Source of the DNA: Shewanella seohaensis
GTDB lineage: Bacteria; Pseudomonadota; Gammaproteobacteria; Enterobacterales; Shewanellaceae
Assembly: GCF_025449215.1 (NCBI RefSeq)
Contig: NZ_CP104900.1
Span: 2,356,001 to 2,420,000 of the forward strand
Length of the DNA: 64,000 nucleotides
Direction of reading: 5' to 3'
This document shows positions 24,837-33,747 of this stretch, in pieces. Position numbers and translations under genes: made by a program. A model generated the notes under the pieces. It was given only the letters and a program-made list of their open reading frames with translations. It was not told the origin of the DNA and made no database searches. Every line of letters begins with the position of its first letter. Within the stretch, counting starts at the first letter, position 1.

Positions 24837-27017
24837 ATGGCATTAAGATTTCGCCTTGCCCAGCAAGGTTTATTAGTGGCCACATTGGGCATGGCGTTGG
24901 CCGCCTGCCAGAGTGGCAATACGCCAGAAGAGGCCGCACAGCAGGTCAGCGCAAACAAATTGGTTTACCCAGAAACCCGAAAAGACAACTTAGTCGAAAC
25001 TATTCACGGTGTTGCAGTGGCGGACCCTTACCGTCACCTTGAAGAAAACACGCCAGAAACTGAAAGCTGGGTAAAAGAACAACAGGCCTTTGGTCAAGCT
25101 TACTTGGCGAAGATCCCCAACAAACAAGCCGTTGTTGACCGTATCACAGAGCTGTGGAACTACGAGAAAATCTCTGCTCCCTTCGAGAATGGCGATAACC
25201 AGTTTTATTACCGTAACGATGGTTTACAAGCGCAATCGGTGCTGTATGTAAAAGGCAAAGATGGCGTTGAGAAACCTGTACTGGATCCAAATGGTTTTTC
25301 AGCCGATGGAACTGTGGCACTTTCTGGCGTTTCCGTCAGTAATGACGGCAAGATTTTAGCTTACGGTGTGTCTAAGTCAGGCTCTGACTGGCAGCAGTGG
25401 CAGTTTATCGATATTGCCACGGGTAAAAAGCTGAAAGATGAACTCAACTGGATTAAATTCTCCAGCGCAGTGTGGGATAAGGAAAACCAAGGTGTTTTCT
25501 ATGCCCGTTACGATGCGCCAGCGGGCGGTGATTTACTGGCCGATGTCAATTTTAATCAAAAAGTGTATTACCACAAATTAGGCACAGATCAGCGCCAAGA
25601 TTTATTGATTTACGAACGCCCACAAAATAAAGATTGGGGTTTTGGCATCGATGTGTCTGAGCAGGGCGAATATTTACTGTTGTCAATTTCGCAAGGCACA
25701 GACAAACGTAATCGTTTCTTCTATAAATCACTGTTTGAACCTAAAGCGCAGGTGGTTGAATTAATCCTTAACCTCGAAGCGGAATATGAGTTTTTAGGGA
25801 ATGATGGCGCCGTATTTTATTTCAAGACCGATTTAGATGCGCCAAACGGTAAAGTGATTGCCATCGATACCCGTAATAGTGATAAATCCCAGTGGCAAAC
25901 CATTATTCCAGAATCGAAAGATCCTATTAATAAAGTGGCCATTATTAATGACCATTTAGTCGTGAGTTATTTGCACGATGTATTGGGACAGTTATCGATT
26001 TTCAGCATGGGCGGACAAAAGCGTCAGGATGTCACTTTACCTGGTAAAGGTAATGTCGCCGGGCCTTTCGGTAAGGCGAGCAAAGACTATTTCTACTATG
26101 TCTTTAACAGCTATATTCAACCCGAAACCACCTATAAGTTCGATTTTAAAACGGCAGAGTCCACAGTGGTCGCTAAGCCGAAGGTGTCGTTCAATCCCGA
26201 TGACTATGTGTCTGAGCAAGTGTTCTACACAAGTAAGGACGGTACTCGCGTCCCTATGATGGTGTCCTACAAGAAAGGGCTGGTGAAGAATGGTCAAAGC
26301 CCAACGCTTTTGTATGCCTATGGCGGCTTTGCGATTTCAATGACACCGCGTTTTAGTCCTGCCAACATCGCTTGGTTAGATATGGGCGGTATTTACGCCG
26401 TACCAAGCCTACGTGGCGGTGCGGATTACGGTGAAAGCTGGCATCAAGCAGGGATGTTCGATAAAAAGCAAAATGTGTTTGATGACTATTTTGCGGCGGC
26501 CGAATACCTAATCAACCAAAAATACACCAACAGCACTAAGTTAGGTGCTTATGGTCGCAGTAACGGTGGTTTGTTGATGGGCGCTGCGGTTACTCAACGT
26601 CCGGAACTGTTCGCCGCAGTGTTACCGGCCGTGGGGGTGCTAGATATGCTGCGTTTCCACAAGTTCACTATTGGTTGGGCTTGGACCAGTGAATACGGCA
26701 GTGCTGACAACGCCGAGCAATTCCCTGCGTTATTGGCTTACTCGCCATACCACAACGTTAAAGCGCAGGCCTATCCTGCAACTATGGTGATGACGGCTGA
26801 CCATGATGATCGCGTGGTTCCGCTACACAGCTTTAAGTTTGCCGCCATGATGCAAGAGAAGCAGCAGGGCGATAAACCCGTCATTATGCGCATTGAGTCC
26901 AATGCCGGGCACGGTGCGGGCAAACCGACGGCAATGAAGATTGACGAGTTTGCCGACATTTACAGCTTCCTGTGGCAAAGCTTCGGGCTGACATTGCCGC
27001 AAACCCTCGCAAAATAG
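24837..27017 (+). CDS. S9A prolyl oligopeptidase family lipoprotein
   Basis: 726 residues. The signal peptide ends in the lipobox LAAC (Cys24), so it is anchored in the cell envelope. The beta-propeller domain (about 90-440) is followed by the alpha/beta-hydrolase domain with the nucleophile motif GRSNGGLLMG (Ser), the aspartate in TADHDDRVVPLHS and the histidine in SNAGHGAGKP. It cleaves after proline in short peptides. The N-terminal DPYRHLEE motif is typical of S9A enzymes. The ATG has AAGGAC upstream. Transcribed alone, possibly under CRP control from the site upstream. Confidence 0.93.
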   Translation: MALRFRLAQQGLLVATLGMALAACQSGNTPEEAAQQVSANKLVYPETRKDNLVETIHGVAVADPYRHLEENTPETESWVKEQQAFGQAYLAKIPNKQAVVDRITELWNYEKISAPFENGDNQFYYRNDGLQAQSVLYVKGKDGVEKPVLDPNGFSADGTVALSGVSVSNDGKILAYGVSKSGSDWQQWQFIDIATGKKLKDELNWIKFSSAVWDKENQGVFYARYDAPAGGDLLADVNFNQKVYYHKLGTDQRQDLLIYERPQNKDWGFGIDVSEQGEYLLLSISQGTDKRNRFFYKSLFEPKAQVVELILNLEAEYEFLGNDGAVFYFKTDLDAPNGKVIAIDTRNSDKSQWQTIIPESKDPINKVAIINDHLVVSYLHDVLGQLSIFSMGGQKRQDVTLPGKGNVAGPFGKASKDYFYYVFNSYIQPETTYKFDFKTAESTVVAKPKVSFNPDDYVSEQVFYTSKDGTRVPMMVSYKKGLVKNGQSPTLLYAYGGFAISMTPRFSPANIAWLDMGGIYAVPSLRGGADYGESWHQAGMFDKKQNVFDDYFAAAEYLINQKYTNSTKLGAYGRSNGGLLMGAAVTQRPELFAAVLPAVGVLDMLRFHKFTIGWAWTSEYGSADNAEQFPALLAYSPYHNVKAQAYPATMVMTADHDDRVVPLHSFKFAAMMQEKQQGDKPVIMRIESNAGHGAGKPTAMKIDEFADIYSFLWQSFGLTLPQTLAK

Positions 27018-27187
27018 CGAACTATGTTAATGAAATGGGGTCGTTTGACCCCATTGTTATTTACAAATCCCTCAATTGCGCTGAAACCCGCGCTATCCCT
27101 ATCTATATCTTCGTCGGGTCATTCACAAGTCTTGTTTCCCTAGGTATAGTAAGCGTCAATTTTTCAACCAAAATTTGCTGATTTCAA

Positions 27188-27589
27188 ATGACGTTTAATT
27201 GGCCCATTTCAGTCTATTACGAAGACACCGACGCAGGCGGCGTTGTCTATCATTCGAACTATCTCAATTTTTTTGAGCGGGCGCGAACCGAGTGGTTAAG
27301 AGCCTTAGGCGTAAGCCAGACTGCACTGTTAGCCGATGATACGGCGTTTGTGGTTAAGCGGGCGGAATTAGATTTTAAAAAAGCCGCGCGTTTTGAACAG
27401 AACCTTATTGTAGAAACTAAGGTCATAGAGTTGAAAAAGGCCTCGTTGGTATTTCATCAACGTTTGGTTGATCATCAGGGAGACTGTTATTGTGAAGGTA
27501 CAGTGCTAGTGGCCTGTGTTGCCTTATCACGAATGCGTCCCCGAGCTATTCCCTTAAATATTGTGCAGGAGTTTGACAGTGCAAGCTGA
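27188..27589 (+). CDS. ybgC: Tol-Pal-associated acyl-CoA thioesterase
   Basis: 133-residue 4HBT hotdog protein. The active-site motif is [25 protein letters not shown] (Asp in EDTDAGG), split here around residues 7-30. It hydrolyses short acyl-CoA or acts in phospholipid metabolism near the Tol-Pal complex. First gene of the classical ybgC-tolQRAB-pal-cpoB operon. Its stop lies 11 bases inside tolQ, so translation is coupled. Confidence 0.96.
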   Translation: MTFNWPISVYYEDTDAGGVVYHSNYLNFFERARTEWLRALGVSQTALLADDTAFVVKRAELDFKKAARFEQNLIVETKVIELKKASLVFHQRLVDHQGDCYCEGTVLVACVALSRMRPRAIPLNIVQEFDSAS

Positions 27590-28265
27590 TATGTCGATTG
27601 TTGGGTTATTTTTACAAGCCAGTTTATTAGTGAAATTTGTGATGTTCACTTTACTTTGCTTGTCTGTAATGTCTTGGACGGTGATTTTACAACGCCGTAG
27701 CTTATTGACATCTGCAAAAAGTAAATCGGCAAAATTTGAAGATAAATTTTGGTCAGGCGTTGATTTAAATCGTCTGTATAAAGAATTATCGGCTCGTCCA
27801 GATAATACTGGCTTAGAGTCATTATTTGTGACGGGTTTTAAAGAATATTCACGTCTAAATAAATTAAATAACAAAGTGCCCGATGCAGTGATGGATGGGA
27901 CTTCACGTGCCATGCGCGTCACCTTATCCCGTGAATTAGAAAAGTTAGAAGCCAACTTACCTTTATTGGCAACTATTGGTTCGACTAGCCCTTATATCGG
28001 TTTGTTTGGTACGGTATGGGGTATTATGAATTCATTTATCGCTATCGGCTCAATGGAAAACGCGACGCTTGCCATGGTGGCGCCAGGTATTGCAGAAGCA
28101 CTGATCGCAACCGCAATGGGTCTGTTTGCGGCCATTCCAGCAGTTATCGCTTATAACCGTTTTGCGACTCAAGTTGAAAAGCTGGAAATCGGTTACGCTA
28201 ACTTTATGGAAGAGTTTTCTAGCATCCTGCATCGCCAAGCATACAGTGAGAAGGAAGGCGTATAA
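27579..28265 (+). CDS. tolQ: Tol-Pal system proton-channel protein TolQ
   Basis: 228 residues with three membrane helices: near the N-terminus ([20 protein letters not shown]) and two later ones ([40 protein letters not shown]). It is a MotA/ExbB-type channel that uses the proton gradient with TolR to energise TolA. I chose GTG 27579, preceded by CAGGAG, because it aligns with the E. coli N-terminus. It shares one base with the tolR start (TAATG). Confidence 0.97.
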   Translation: MQADMSIVGLFLQASLLVKFVMFTLLCLSVMSWTVILQRRSLLTSAKSKSAKFEDKFWSGVDLNRLYKELSARPDNTGLESLFVTGFKEYSRLNKLNNKVPDAVMDGTSRAMRVTLSRELEKLEANLPLLATIGSTSPYIGLFGTVWGIMNSFIAIGSMENATLAMVAPGIAEALIATAMGLFAAIPAVIAYNRFATQVEKLEIGYANFMEEFSSILHRQAYSEKEGV

Positions 28266-28699
28266 TGCAAGTCGGTTATCAGCGTAAACGTCGTCGCCCC
28301 GTTGCCGAAATCAACGTGGTGCCTTATATCGACGTCATGCTCGTGCTGCTGATTATTTTCATGGTAACAGCGCCGATTGTGACCCAAGGGGTGAAAGTGG
28401 AGCTGCCTCAAGGGGCGGCCGAAGTTCTGCCAGCGGACAGTAAGCCGCCAGTGGTCGCGTCTATCGATGCCGACGGGGCTTATTTCCTCAATCAGGGCGG
28501 TTCTAATAACGAAGAGATGGAATTGGATGAGTTAGCCACCGCCGTCGCGGCGATCATGGTGACAGAGCCTGAACGCCCAGTGGTGGTGAAAGCCGATAGA
28601 AATATTCCTTACGATAACGTGATCCAATTGATGGTGACCCTGCAGCAGGCAGGCGTTCCCTCAGTCGGTTTGATGACGGATTCACCCAAGGAGAAATAG
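28265..28699 (+). CDS. tolR: Tol-Pal system protein TolR
   Basis: 144 residues of the ExbD/TolR family. It has one N-terminal membrane helix (VVPYIDVMLVLLIIFMVTAP) with the conserved channel aspartate (YIDVML) that carries protons with TolQ, and a periplasmic domain ending in VPSVGLMTD. The start overlaps the tolQ stop; the stop directly precedes the tolA GTG. Confidence 0.97.
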   Translation: MQVGYQRKRRRPVAEINVVPYIDVMLVLLIIFMVTAPIVTQGVKVELPQGAAEVLPADSKPPVVASIDADGAYFLNQGGSNNEEMELDELATAVAAIMVTEPERPVVVKADRNIPYDNVIQLMVTLQQAGVPSVGLMTDSPKEK

Positions 28700-29722
28700 G
28701 TGGCGGATAATTCAAATGTTGCATTACCTCTGTCAATTTCAGCAGGTATTCATATTGGCGTGATAATTATTCTGGCCATTGGCATAGATTTCACCCATAA
28801 ACCTGAACCTGTGCAACAAGTTAGCGCCCCTGCAGTAAAAGCTGTTATGGTTGATCAGCAAAAAGTGGCTAATCAAGTTGAAAAGCTTAAGCAGGAAAAG
28901 CGCGATGCTGAGCGCCGCGAACGTGAGCGCCAAGCCGAACTTGAACGCAAAGCACAGGAAGCAAAGCAAGCCCGTGAGCGTGAACAAGCACAGTTGAAGA
29001 AACTGGCGGAAGAACGTAAGCAGCAAGAAATTGAGACCCAAAAGGCCAATGATGCCGCGAAAGCCGCGCAGGTGAAGCAGCAACAGGAAAAGGAAAAAGC
29101 GCAGAAAGCTGAAGCCGACCGCAAGCAGAAGGAGCAAGAACGTAAACTTGCTGAAGATGCAGCTCAAAAAGCGGCGGAAAAACGCAAAGTAGAAGAGGCC
29201 GCAGCCGCGAAAGCCGAGGCAGACCGTAAGCAGAAGGAAGCCGAAGCCAAGGCGAAAGCAGAGGCAGACGCTAAGGCCAAAGCGGAGGCAAAAGCCAAGG
29301 CCGATGCTGAAGCGAAAGCAAAAGCCGAAGCTAAGGCAAAAGCGGATGCAGAAGCTAAAGCGCGCGCCCAGCAAGAGCAGGAAATGGCCGATGCGTTAGC
29401 CGCCGAACAGGCTGCATTATCGCAAACCATGAATAAGCAAATGCAGACGGAAGTGGGTAAATACACCGCGATGATTAAATCGACGATTCAACGCAACCTG
29501 GTGGTTGACGAGTCGATGCGTGGTAAAACCTGTACTGTTTCTGTGCGTTTAGCCAATGATGGTTTTGTGATCAGTAGTCAGACACAGGGTGGCGATCCTA
29601 ACGTGTGTCGTGCAGCAAAAGCGGCGATTTTAAAAGCGGGCAAGTTACCAGTGTCTCCGGACCCTGCGGTTTATAACTTGATGAAAGAAATTAACTTAAT
29701 CGTTGAACCAACGTTTAATTAA
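28700..29722 (+). CDS. tolA: Tol-Pal system bridging protein TolA
   Basis: 340 residues. Domain I is one membrane helix (SISAGIHIGVIIILAIGIDF). Domain II (about 50-235) is a long helical, Ala/Lys/Glu-rich stretch with repeated AEAKAKAE and ADRKQKE units that spans the periplasm. Domain III (about 245-340) is the globular C-terminal domain with two cysteines (GKTCTVSV, DPNVCRAA) that contacts TolB and Pal. The GTG start follows AAGGAG and is adjacent to the tolR stop. The internal repeats are prone to length change. Confidence 0.96.
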   Translation: MADNSNVALPLSISAGIHIGVIIILAIGIDFTHKPEPVQQVSAPAVKAVMVDQQKVANQVEKLKQEKRDAERRERERQAELERKAQEAKQAREREQAQLKKLAEERKQQEIETQKANDAAKAAQVKQQQEKEKAQKAEADRKQKEQERKLAEDAAQKAAEKRKVEEAAAAKAEADRKQKEAEAKAKAEADAKAKAEAKAKADAEAKAKAEAKAKADAEAKARAQQEQEMADALAAEQAALSQTMNKQMQTEVGKYTAMIKSTIQRNLVVDESMRGKTCTVSVRLANDGFVISSQTQGGDPNVCRAAKAAILKAGKLPVSPDPAVYNLMKEINLIVEPTFN

Positions 29723-29731
29723 AGGAGTCCC

Positions 29732-31060
29732 ATGAAAATTTTGGCAAAATGGTTAGCATTGGCGGTTCTGCTTTGCACTATGCCGGCAAAAGCGGCGCTG
29801 GATATTGTGATCACTGAGGGTGTGGATGCGGCGCGTCCAATCGCAGTGATGCCATTCCAATGGCAAGGAGCGGGTGCGCCACCTCAGGCGATCGCCGATG
29901 TGGTGATGTCTGATTTAATACGTAGCGGTACCTTCAAACCATTAGATGAATTAGGGTTACCACAACGTGGTATCGGTGCTTTAGCCCAGTTTGACGCGAG
30001 TGCGTGGGCCAATGTGGGTGCTGAAGCCGTTGTTGTGGGTTCGGTAAAACCCTATGGCACAGATCAGTTTTTGGTGAGCTTTGACCTTATCGATTTGGTT
30101 AAGGCGCAAAACCAAGCGCTAAAAGGGCCTACCAGTGCGACAGAATTTTTGATGGATAGTCGCCAAACGGTGATTTCTGCGGCGCAGTTCCGTCAATATG
30201 GCCACCGTATCAGCGATATCGTCTATGAGAAACTGACAGGTATTCGTGGTGCTTTCTTAACCCGTATTTCCTACGTGGTGGTTAACCATACCCAGAAAGC
30301 GGCTTATTCACTGATGATCGCCGACTATGACGGTTACAACGAGCAGATGTTACTGCGCTCTCCAGAGCCGCTGATGTCTCCTTCTTGGTCACCCGATGGC
30401 CGTCGTTTAGCTTATGTGAGCTTTGAAAACAAAAAGGCTGAGATTTTTGTTCAGGATCTTTACACCCAAGTACGTACTAAGGTGAGTAGCTTCCCTGGCA
30501 TTAACGGTGCACCGACATTCTCGCCCGATGGTAAATCCTTAGCAGTGACCCTCTCAAAGGATGGTCAACCTGAGATTTACGTTATCGATATCGCCACTAA
30601 AGCAGCAAAACGTATTACCAACCACTATTCCATCGATACTGAGCCATCTTGGTATCCCGATGGCAAGTCATTGTTGTTTACCTCCGAGCGCGGTGGTAGA
30701 CCACAGTTATATCGTGTAGATTTAAATTCAGGCAAAGTGACCCGTGAAACCTTTGAAGGTGAATGGAATTTAGGTGGTTCAATTACCCCTGATGGTCGCA
30801 GCATGATTTTTGTGAATCGCACAAACGGTAAATTTAATATTGCACGTATGGATTTAAGTACGCGCTTTATGCAGGTGCTGACATCGACACGTTTGGACGA
30901 ATCTCCAAGTGTGGCCCCTAATGGTACTATGGTGATTTATGGCACTACGTATCAAGGCAAGCAAGTTTTAGCAGCTGTTTCTACGGACGGACGCTTTAAA
31001 GCGAGATTACCGGTAGGTCAGGGCGAGGTGAAATCACCTTCTTGGTCTCCGTTTCTCTAA
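29732..31060 (+). CDS. tolB: Tol-Pal system periplasmic protein TolB
   Basis: 442 residues. The signal peptide [21 protein letters not shown] is followed by the N-terminal alpha/beta domain (about 22-170) and a six-bladed beta-propeller built of repeats such as [27 protein letters not shown] and [14 protein letters not shown]. It binds Pal and TolA in the periplasm during outer-membrane constriction. AAGGAG is seven bases before the ATG. Confidence 0.98.
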   Translation: MKILAKWLALAVLLCTMPAKAALDIVITEGVDAARPIAVMPFQWQGAGAPPQAIADVVMSDLIRSGTFKPLDELGLPQRGIGALAQFDASAWANVGAEAVVVGSVKPYGTDQFLVSFDLIDLVKAQNQALKGPTSATEFLMDSRQTVISAAQFRQYGHRISDIVYEKLTGIRGAFLTRISYVVVNHTQKAAYSLMIADYDGYNEQMLLRSPEPLMSPSWSPDGRRLAYVSFENKKAEIFVQDLYTQVRTKVSSFPGINGAPTFSPDGKSLAVTLSKDGQPEIYVIDIATKAAKRITNHYSIDTEPSWYPDGKSLLFTSERGGRPQLYRVDLNSGKVTRETFEGEWNLGGSITPDGRSMIFVNRTNGKFNIARMDLSTRFMQVLTSTRLDESPSVAPNGTMVIYGTTYQGKQVLAAVSTDGRFKARLPVGQGEVKSPSWSPFL

Positions 31061-31106
31061 TGTATTAGCTAGATTTATTCACATTTAATTTTATAAGGAA
31101 CAGATA

Positions 31107-31643
31107 ATGGATCTGAACAAGTTGTTAAAAGCTATGTTGGTAGCACTTCCAATTATGGCTATTAGTGCGTGTAGCTCAACTTCTGAATCAGAAACTGATG
31201 CAATGGGCTCTACAAACGGTTCTGGTAGCGAACTGAATGGTGGTGGCGTTCAAACTGGCGGTATTGGTGGAATGTTGTCACCTGAAGAGCAACAACGTCA
31301 GCAACTCGAGCAGTTGAGAAAAGAACACATCATTTACTTCGACTTCGACCGCAGTGAAGTTCAAACTGAATATGCCGCTGTACTCGAAGCACACGGTACT
31401 TATTTAGTTGAGCACCCAAGCGTACGCGTATTGATTGAAGGTCATGCCGACGAGCGTGGCACACCAGAATACAACATCGCACTGGGTGAGCGTCGTGCTA
31501 AAGCTGTTGCTAAATACTTACAAGGCATGGGTGTACAACCTAGCCAAATGAGCATCGTAAGCTATGGCGAAGAGAAGCCACTTGACTTCACTCGTACCGA
31601 TGAAGGTTTTGCTAAAAACCGTCGTGCAGTTTTAGTTTACTAA
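31107..31643 (+). CDS. pal: peptidoglycan-associated lipoprotein Pal
   Basis: 178 residues. The signal peptide ends in the lipobox ISAC (Cys22). A Gly/Ser-rich linker is followed by an OmpA-like domain with YFDFDRSEV, the peptidoglycan-binding motif IEGHADERGTPEYNIALG, and ERRAKAVAKYL. It anchors the outer membrane to peptidoglycan and is the partner of TolB. Confidence 0.98.
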   Translation: MDLNKLLKAMLVALPIMAISACSSTSESETDAMGSTNGSGSELNGGGVQTGGIGGMLSPEEQQRQQLEQLRKEHIIYFDFDRSEVQTEYAAVLEAHGTYLVEHPSVRVLIEGHADERGTPEYNIALGERRAKAVAKYLQGMGVQPSQMSIVSYGEEKPLDFTRTDEGFAKNRRAVLVY

Positions 31644-31667
31644 GATTGAATTACGGAGAGTAACTAG

Positions 31668-32420
31668 ATGAAACGTGCCGTCTTAATTACGGCAATGTTC
31701 TTCGGAGCAGGAGCTGCAGTGGCAGCTCCTGCTCCTGTTGAAGATATTGCTGGTGGTTCAGGTGATGACAGACTTGCTCGTTTAGAGCGCATTGTAAAAT
31801 CGAGACAACAAAGCGAAATTGATATGCAGCGCCGTCTGGATACTTTGCAGCAAGAAGTTCTCGACTTACGTGGTTTGACCGAACAACAGAATTATCAAAT
31901 AGAGCAGATGCAACAACGTCAGCGTCAGCTTTACGATGAAATTGCCAATTTATCCTCCAAAGCCGCTGCCGCGCCAGCAGCTTCTACTCCTGCAACGCCC
32001 GCTGCTGCCGCAGCAAGTGCCAATGCCGCCGCCAGTAGCTTAAGTGAAACGGCCAGCTACGAAGGTGCGGTGAACTTAGTGCTGAAAGAGCGCAAGTATG
32101 ACGATGCTATCCCAGCGTTTCGCGCCTTCATTAAACAGTATCCGGATTCAGTTTATGCTGCCAATGCCAACTATTGGTTAGGACAGTTACTGTTTAACAA
32201 GAGTGAATTTGCTGAAGCCAAACAAGCCTTCAATACCGTCGTGACCCGTTTTAGTGATTCCAACAAACGTGGTGACAGTCTAGTGAAGCTTGGCATGATC
32301 GCAGAGAAAACCGGTGATAAAGCCGGTGCGACTCAATACTACCAACAAGTAGTAAAAGACTACGCCAACAGCGCTGCAGCACGCATTGCTCAACAACAAT
32401 TGGCTGCAATTAAAGCATAA
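31668..32420 (+). CDS. cpoB: cell division coordinator CpoB (YbgF)
   Basis: 250 residues. The signal peptide ends at AVAAPAP. An N-terminal trimerising coiled coil with Q-rich heptads (about 45-105) and an Ala/Pro-rich linker (TPAAAAASANAAASS region) are followed by C-terminal TPR-like repeats (NLVLKERKYDDAIPAFRAFI, ANYWLGQLLFNKSEFAEAKQ). It links Tol-Pal constriction to septal peptidoglycan synthesis. Last gene of the tol operon. No clear terminator separates it from the tRNA array, which has its own promoter. Confidence 0.96.
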   Translation: MKRAVLITAMFFGAGAAVAAPAPVEDIAGGSGDDRLARLERIVKSRQQSEIDMQRRLDTLQQEVLDLRGLTEQQNYQIEQMQQRQRQLYDEIANLSSKAAAAPAASTPATPAAAAASANAAASSLSETASYEGAVNLVLKERKYDDAIPAFRAFIKQYPDSVYAANANYWLGQLLFNKSEFAEAKQAFNTVVTRFSDSNKRGDSLVKLGMIAEKTGDKAGATQYYQQVVKDYANSAAARIAQQQLAAIKA

Positions 32421-32484
32421 TTAACTAAAAAACATACTCTTAGTCTGTTTTTCATGCAAACAAAAAAAAATGGGGAATTTACGC

Positions 32485-32512
32485 TTGCATGAGAAGATGA
32501 AAAAGGTATTAT
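32485..32512 (+). promoter_or_regulatory. promoter of the tRNA-Lys array
   Basis: TTGCAT (32485-32490), a 16-bp spacer and TATTAT (32507-32512), followed at once by a GC-rich discriminator (GGCGCCC). That is typical of stable-RNA promoters under stringent control. The leader (about 32515-32562) can fold GCGCCC against GGGCGC. Confidence 0.7.
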
Positions 32513-32562
32513 AGGCGCCCTCGGAACGGCGAGGTCGTTCGGGGCGCAAAATACCAGTAAAT

Positions 32563-32638
32563 GGGTCGTTAGCTCAGTCGGTAGAGCAGTTGGCTTTTAA
32601 CCAATTGGTCGAAGGTTCGAATCCTTCACGACCCACCA
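32563..32638 (+). tRNA. tRNA-Lys (UUU), copy 1
   Basis: 76 nt with encoded CCA. The acceptor stem GGGTCGT/ACGACCC, the D, anticodon and T arms (GGTTCGAATCC) are all intact. The anticodon loop is CTTTTAA, giving anticodon TTT. First copy after the promoter. Confidence 0.98.
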
Positions 32639-32692
32639 CTTACTCTAGTAAATAGAATAAGTTAGCGGTATTTAAAGTGTTGTAAATAAGAT

Positions 32693-32768
32693 GGGTCGTT
32701 AGCTCAGTCGGTAGAGCAGTTGGCTTTTAACCAATTGGTCGAAGGTTCGAATCCTTCACGACCCACCA
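32693..32768 (+). tRNA. tRNA-Lys (UUU), copy 2
   Basis: Identical in sequence to copy 1, including the CCA end; separated from it by a 54-nt spacer unlike the later ones. Confidence 0.98.
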
Positions 32769-32804
32769 CTTTTCTGGAAGTGTAAAACTCAGAGTCCAAT
32801 AGAT

Positions 32805-32880
32805 GGGTCGTTAGCTCAGTCGGTAGAGCAGTTGGCTTTTAACCAATTGGTCGAAGGTTCGAATCCTTCACGACCCACCA
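32805..32880 (+). tRNA. tRNA-Lys (UUU), copy 3
   Basis: Identical to copy 1. The 36-nt spacer before it starts with a small hairpin (CACTT ... AAGTG) that recurs in most later spacers. Confidence 0.98.
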
Positions 32881-32915
32881 CTTTTCTGGAAGTGTAAAAT
32901 TCAGAGTCCTTAGAT

Positions 32916-32991
32916 GGGTCGTTAGCTCAGTCGGTAGAGCAGTTGGCTTTTAACCAATTGGTCGAAGGTTCGAATCCTTCACGACCCACCA
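32916..32991 (+). tRNA. tRNA-Lys (UUU), copy 4
   Basis: Identical to copy 1; the spacer before it is nearly the same as that before copy 3. Confidence 0.98.
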
Positions 32992-33027
32992 CTTTTCTGA
33001 AAGTGTAAAACTCAGAGTTAAATAGAT

Positions 33028-33118
33028 GAGTCGTTAGCTCAGTCGCTTATTTTATAAAGCTAGGGCAGTTGGCTTTTAACCAATCAGTCGAATGGTTTCA
33101 ATCCTTAACGATTCACCA
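33028..33118 (+). pseudogene. degenerate tRNA-Lys-like copy A with D-loop insertion
   Basis: 91 nt aligned with the intact copies. The anticodon arm (GTTGGCTTTTAACCAA) is unchanged, and the acceptor ends GAGTCGT/ACGATTC still pair with one G-U. The D-loop has an insertion of about 16 nt (CTTATTTTATAAAGCTA) that can form its own small hairpin (GCTT/AAGC), and the T arm (AATGGTTTCAATCCTTA) no longer pairs fully. CCA is kept. Probably a non-functional or poorly functional tRNA. Confidence 0.75.
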
Positions 33119-33154
33119 CTTTACTGAAAGTGTATAAATCAGTGCAAAACATAT

Positions 33155-33230
33155 GGGTCGTTAGCTCAGTCGGTAGAGCAGTTGGCTTTTAACCAATTGG
33201 TCGAAGGTTCGAATCCTTCACGACCCACCA
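33155..33230 (+). tRNA. tRNA-Lys (UUU), copy 5
   Basis: Identical to the other intact copies; lies between the two degenerate copies. Confidence 0.98.
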
Positions 33231-33267
33231 CTTTACTGAAAGTGAATAAATCAGTGCCCAAATAGAT

Positions 33268-33358
33268 GGGTCGTTAGCTCAGTCGCTTTTTTTATAAAGC
33301 TAGGGCAGTTGGCTTTTAACCAATCAGTCGAATGGTTTAAATCCTTAACGATTCGCCA
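33268..33358 (+). pseudogene. degenerate tRNA-Lys-like copy B with D-loop insertion
   Basis: 91 nt, almost the same as copy A, with the same D-loop insertion (here CTTTTTTTATAAAGCTA, hairpin GCTTT/AAAGC). The 5' end is GGGTCGT but the 3' side is ACGATTC, so two G-U pairs are needed. The discriminator is G before CCA. The T arm is altered (AATGGTTTAAATCCTTA). The shared insertion shows that A and B are duplicates of one altered ancestor. Confidence 0.75.
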
Positions 33359-33393
33359 CTTTTCTGAAAGTGTAAAATTCAGAGTCCTTAGAT

Positions 33394-33469
33394 GGGTCGT
33401 TAGCTCAGTCGGTAGAGCAGTTGGCTTTTAACCAATTGGTCGAAGGTTCGAATCCTTCACGACCCACCA
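33394..33469 (+). tRNA. tRNA-Lys (UUU), copy 6
   Basis: Identical to the other intact copies. Confidence 0.98.
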
Positions 33470-33504
33470 CTTTTCTGGAAGTGTAAAATTCAGAGTCCTT
33501 AAAT

Positions 33505-33580
33505 GGGTCGTTAGCTCAGTCGGTAGAGCAGTTGGCTTTTAACCAATTGGTCGAAGGTTCGAATCCTTCACGACCCACCA
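33505..33580 (+). tRNA. tRNA-Lys (UUU), copy 7
   Basis: Last intact copy of the array; sequence as the others. Confidence 0.98.
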
Positions 33581-33621
33581 CTCTTAAATTCCCTAGTAAA
33601 CTCTTCCTCAGCTTGTAATCA

Positions 33622-33645
33622 CAAAGCATTTTCGCTTTATTTTTA
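33622..33645 (+). terminator. possible terminator of the tRNA array
   Basis: The short hairpin AAAGC-ATTTTC-GCTTT is followed by ATTTTTAG about 40 nt after the last CCA. Weak stem but good T-run. Confidence 0.45.
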
Positions 33646-33747
33646 GCATTTTCTACTTTTGTCTCATAGACTTATTGCCAATGTTGCTCGCTTGTTAAAT
33701 TGTCCATATTGGCTGCGGACAAATAATAACAACTGGGGAAACATAAA

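Noticed and set aside
28739..29466. Long minus-strand ORFs opposite tolA
   Set aside because: They are mirror frames of the Ala/Lys/Glu-rich TolA repeats, giving low-complexity Leu/Phe- or Ala/Ser-rich products without starts or ribosome sites.
32563..33580. CRISPR-like repeat array
   Set aside because: The regularly spaced repeats are complete 76-nt tRNA-Lys genes with CCA ends; spacers are themselves repeated, not unique.
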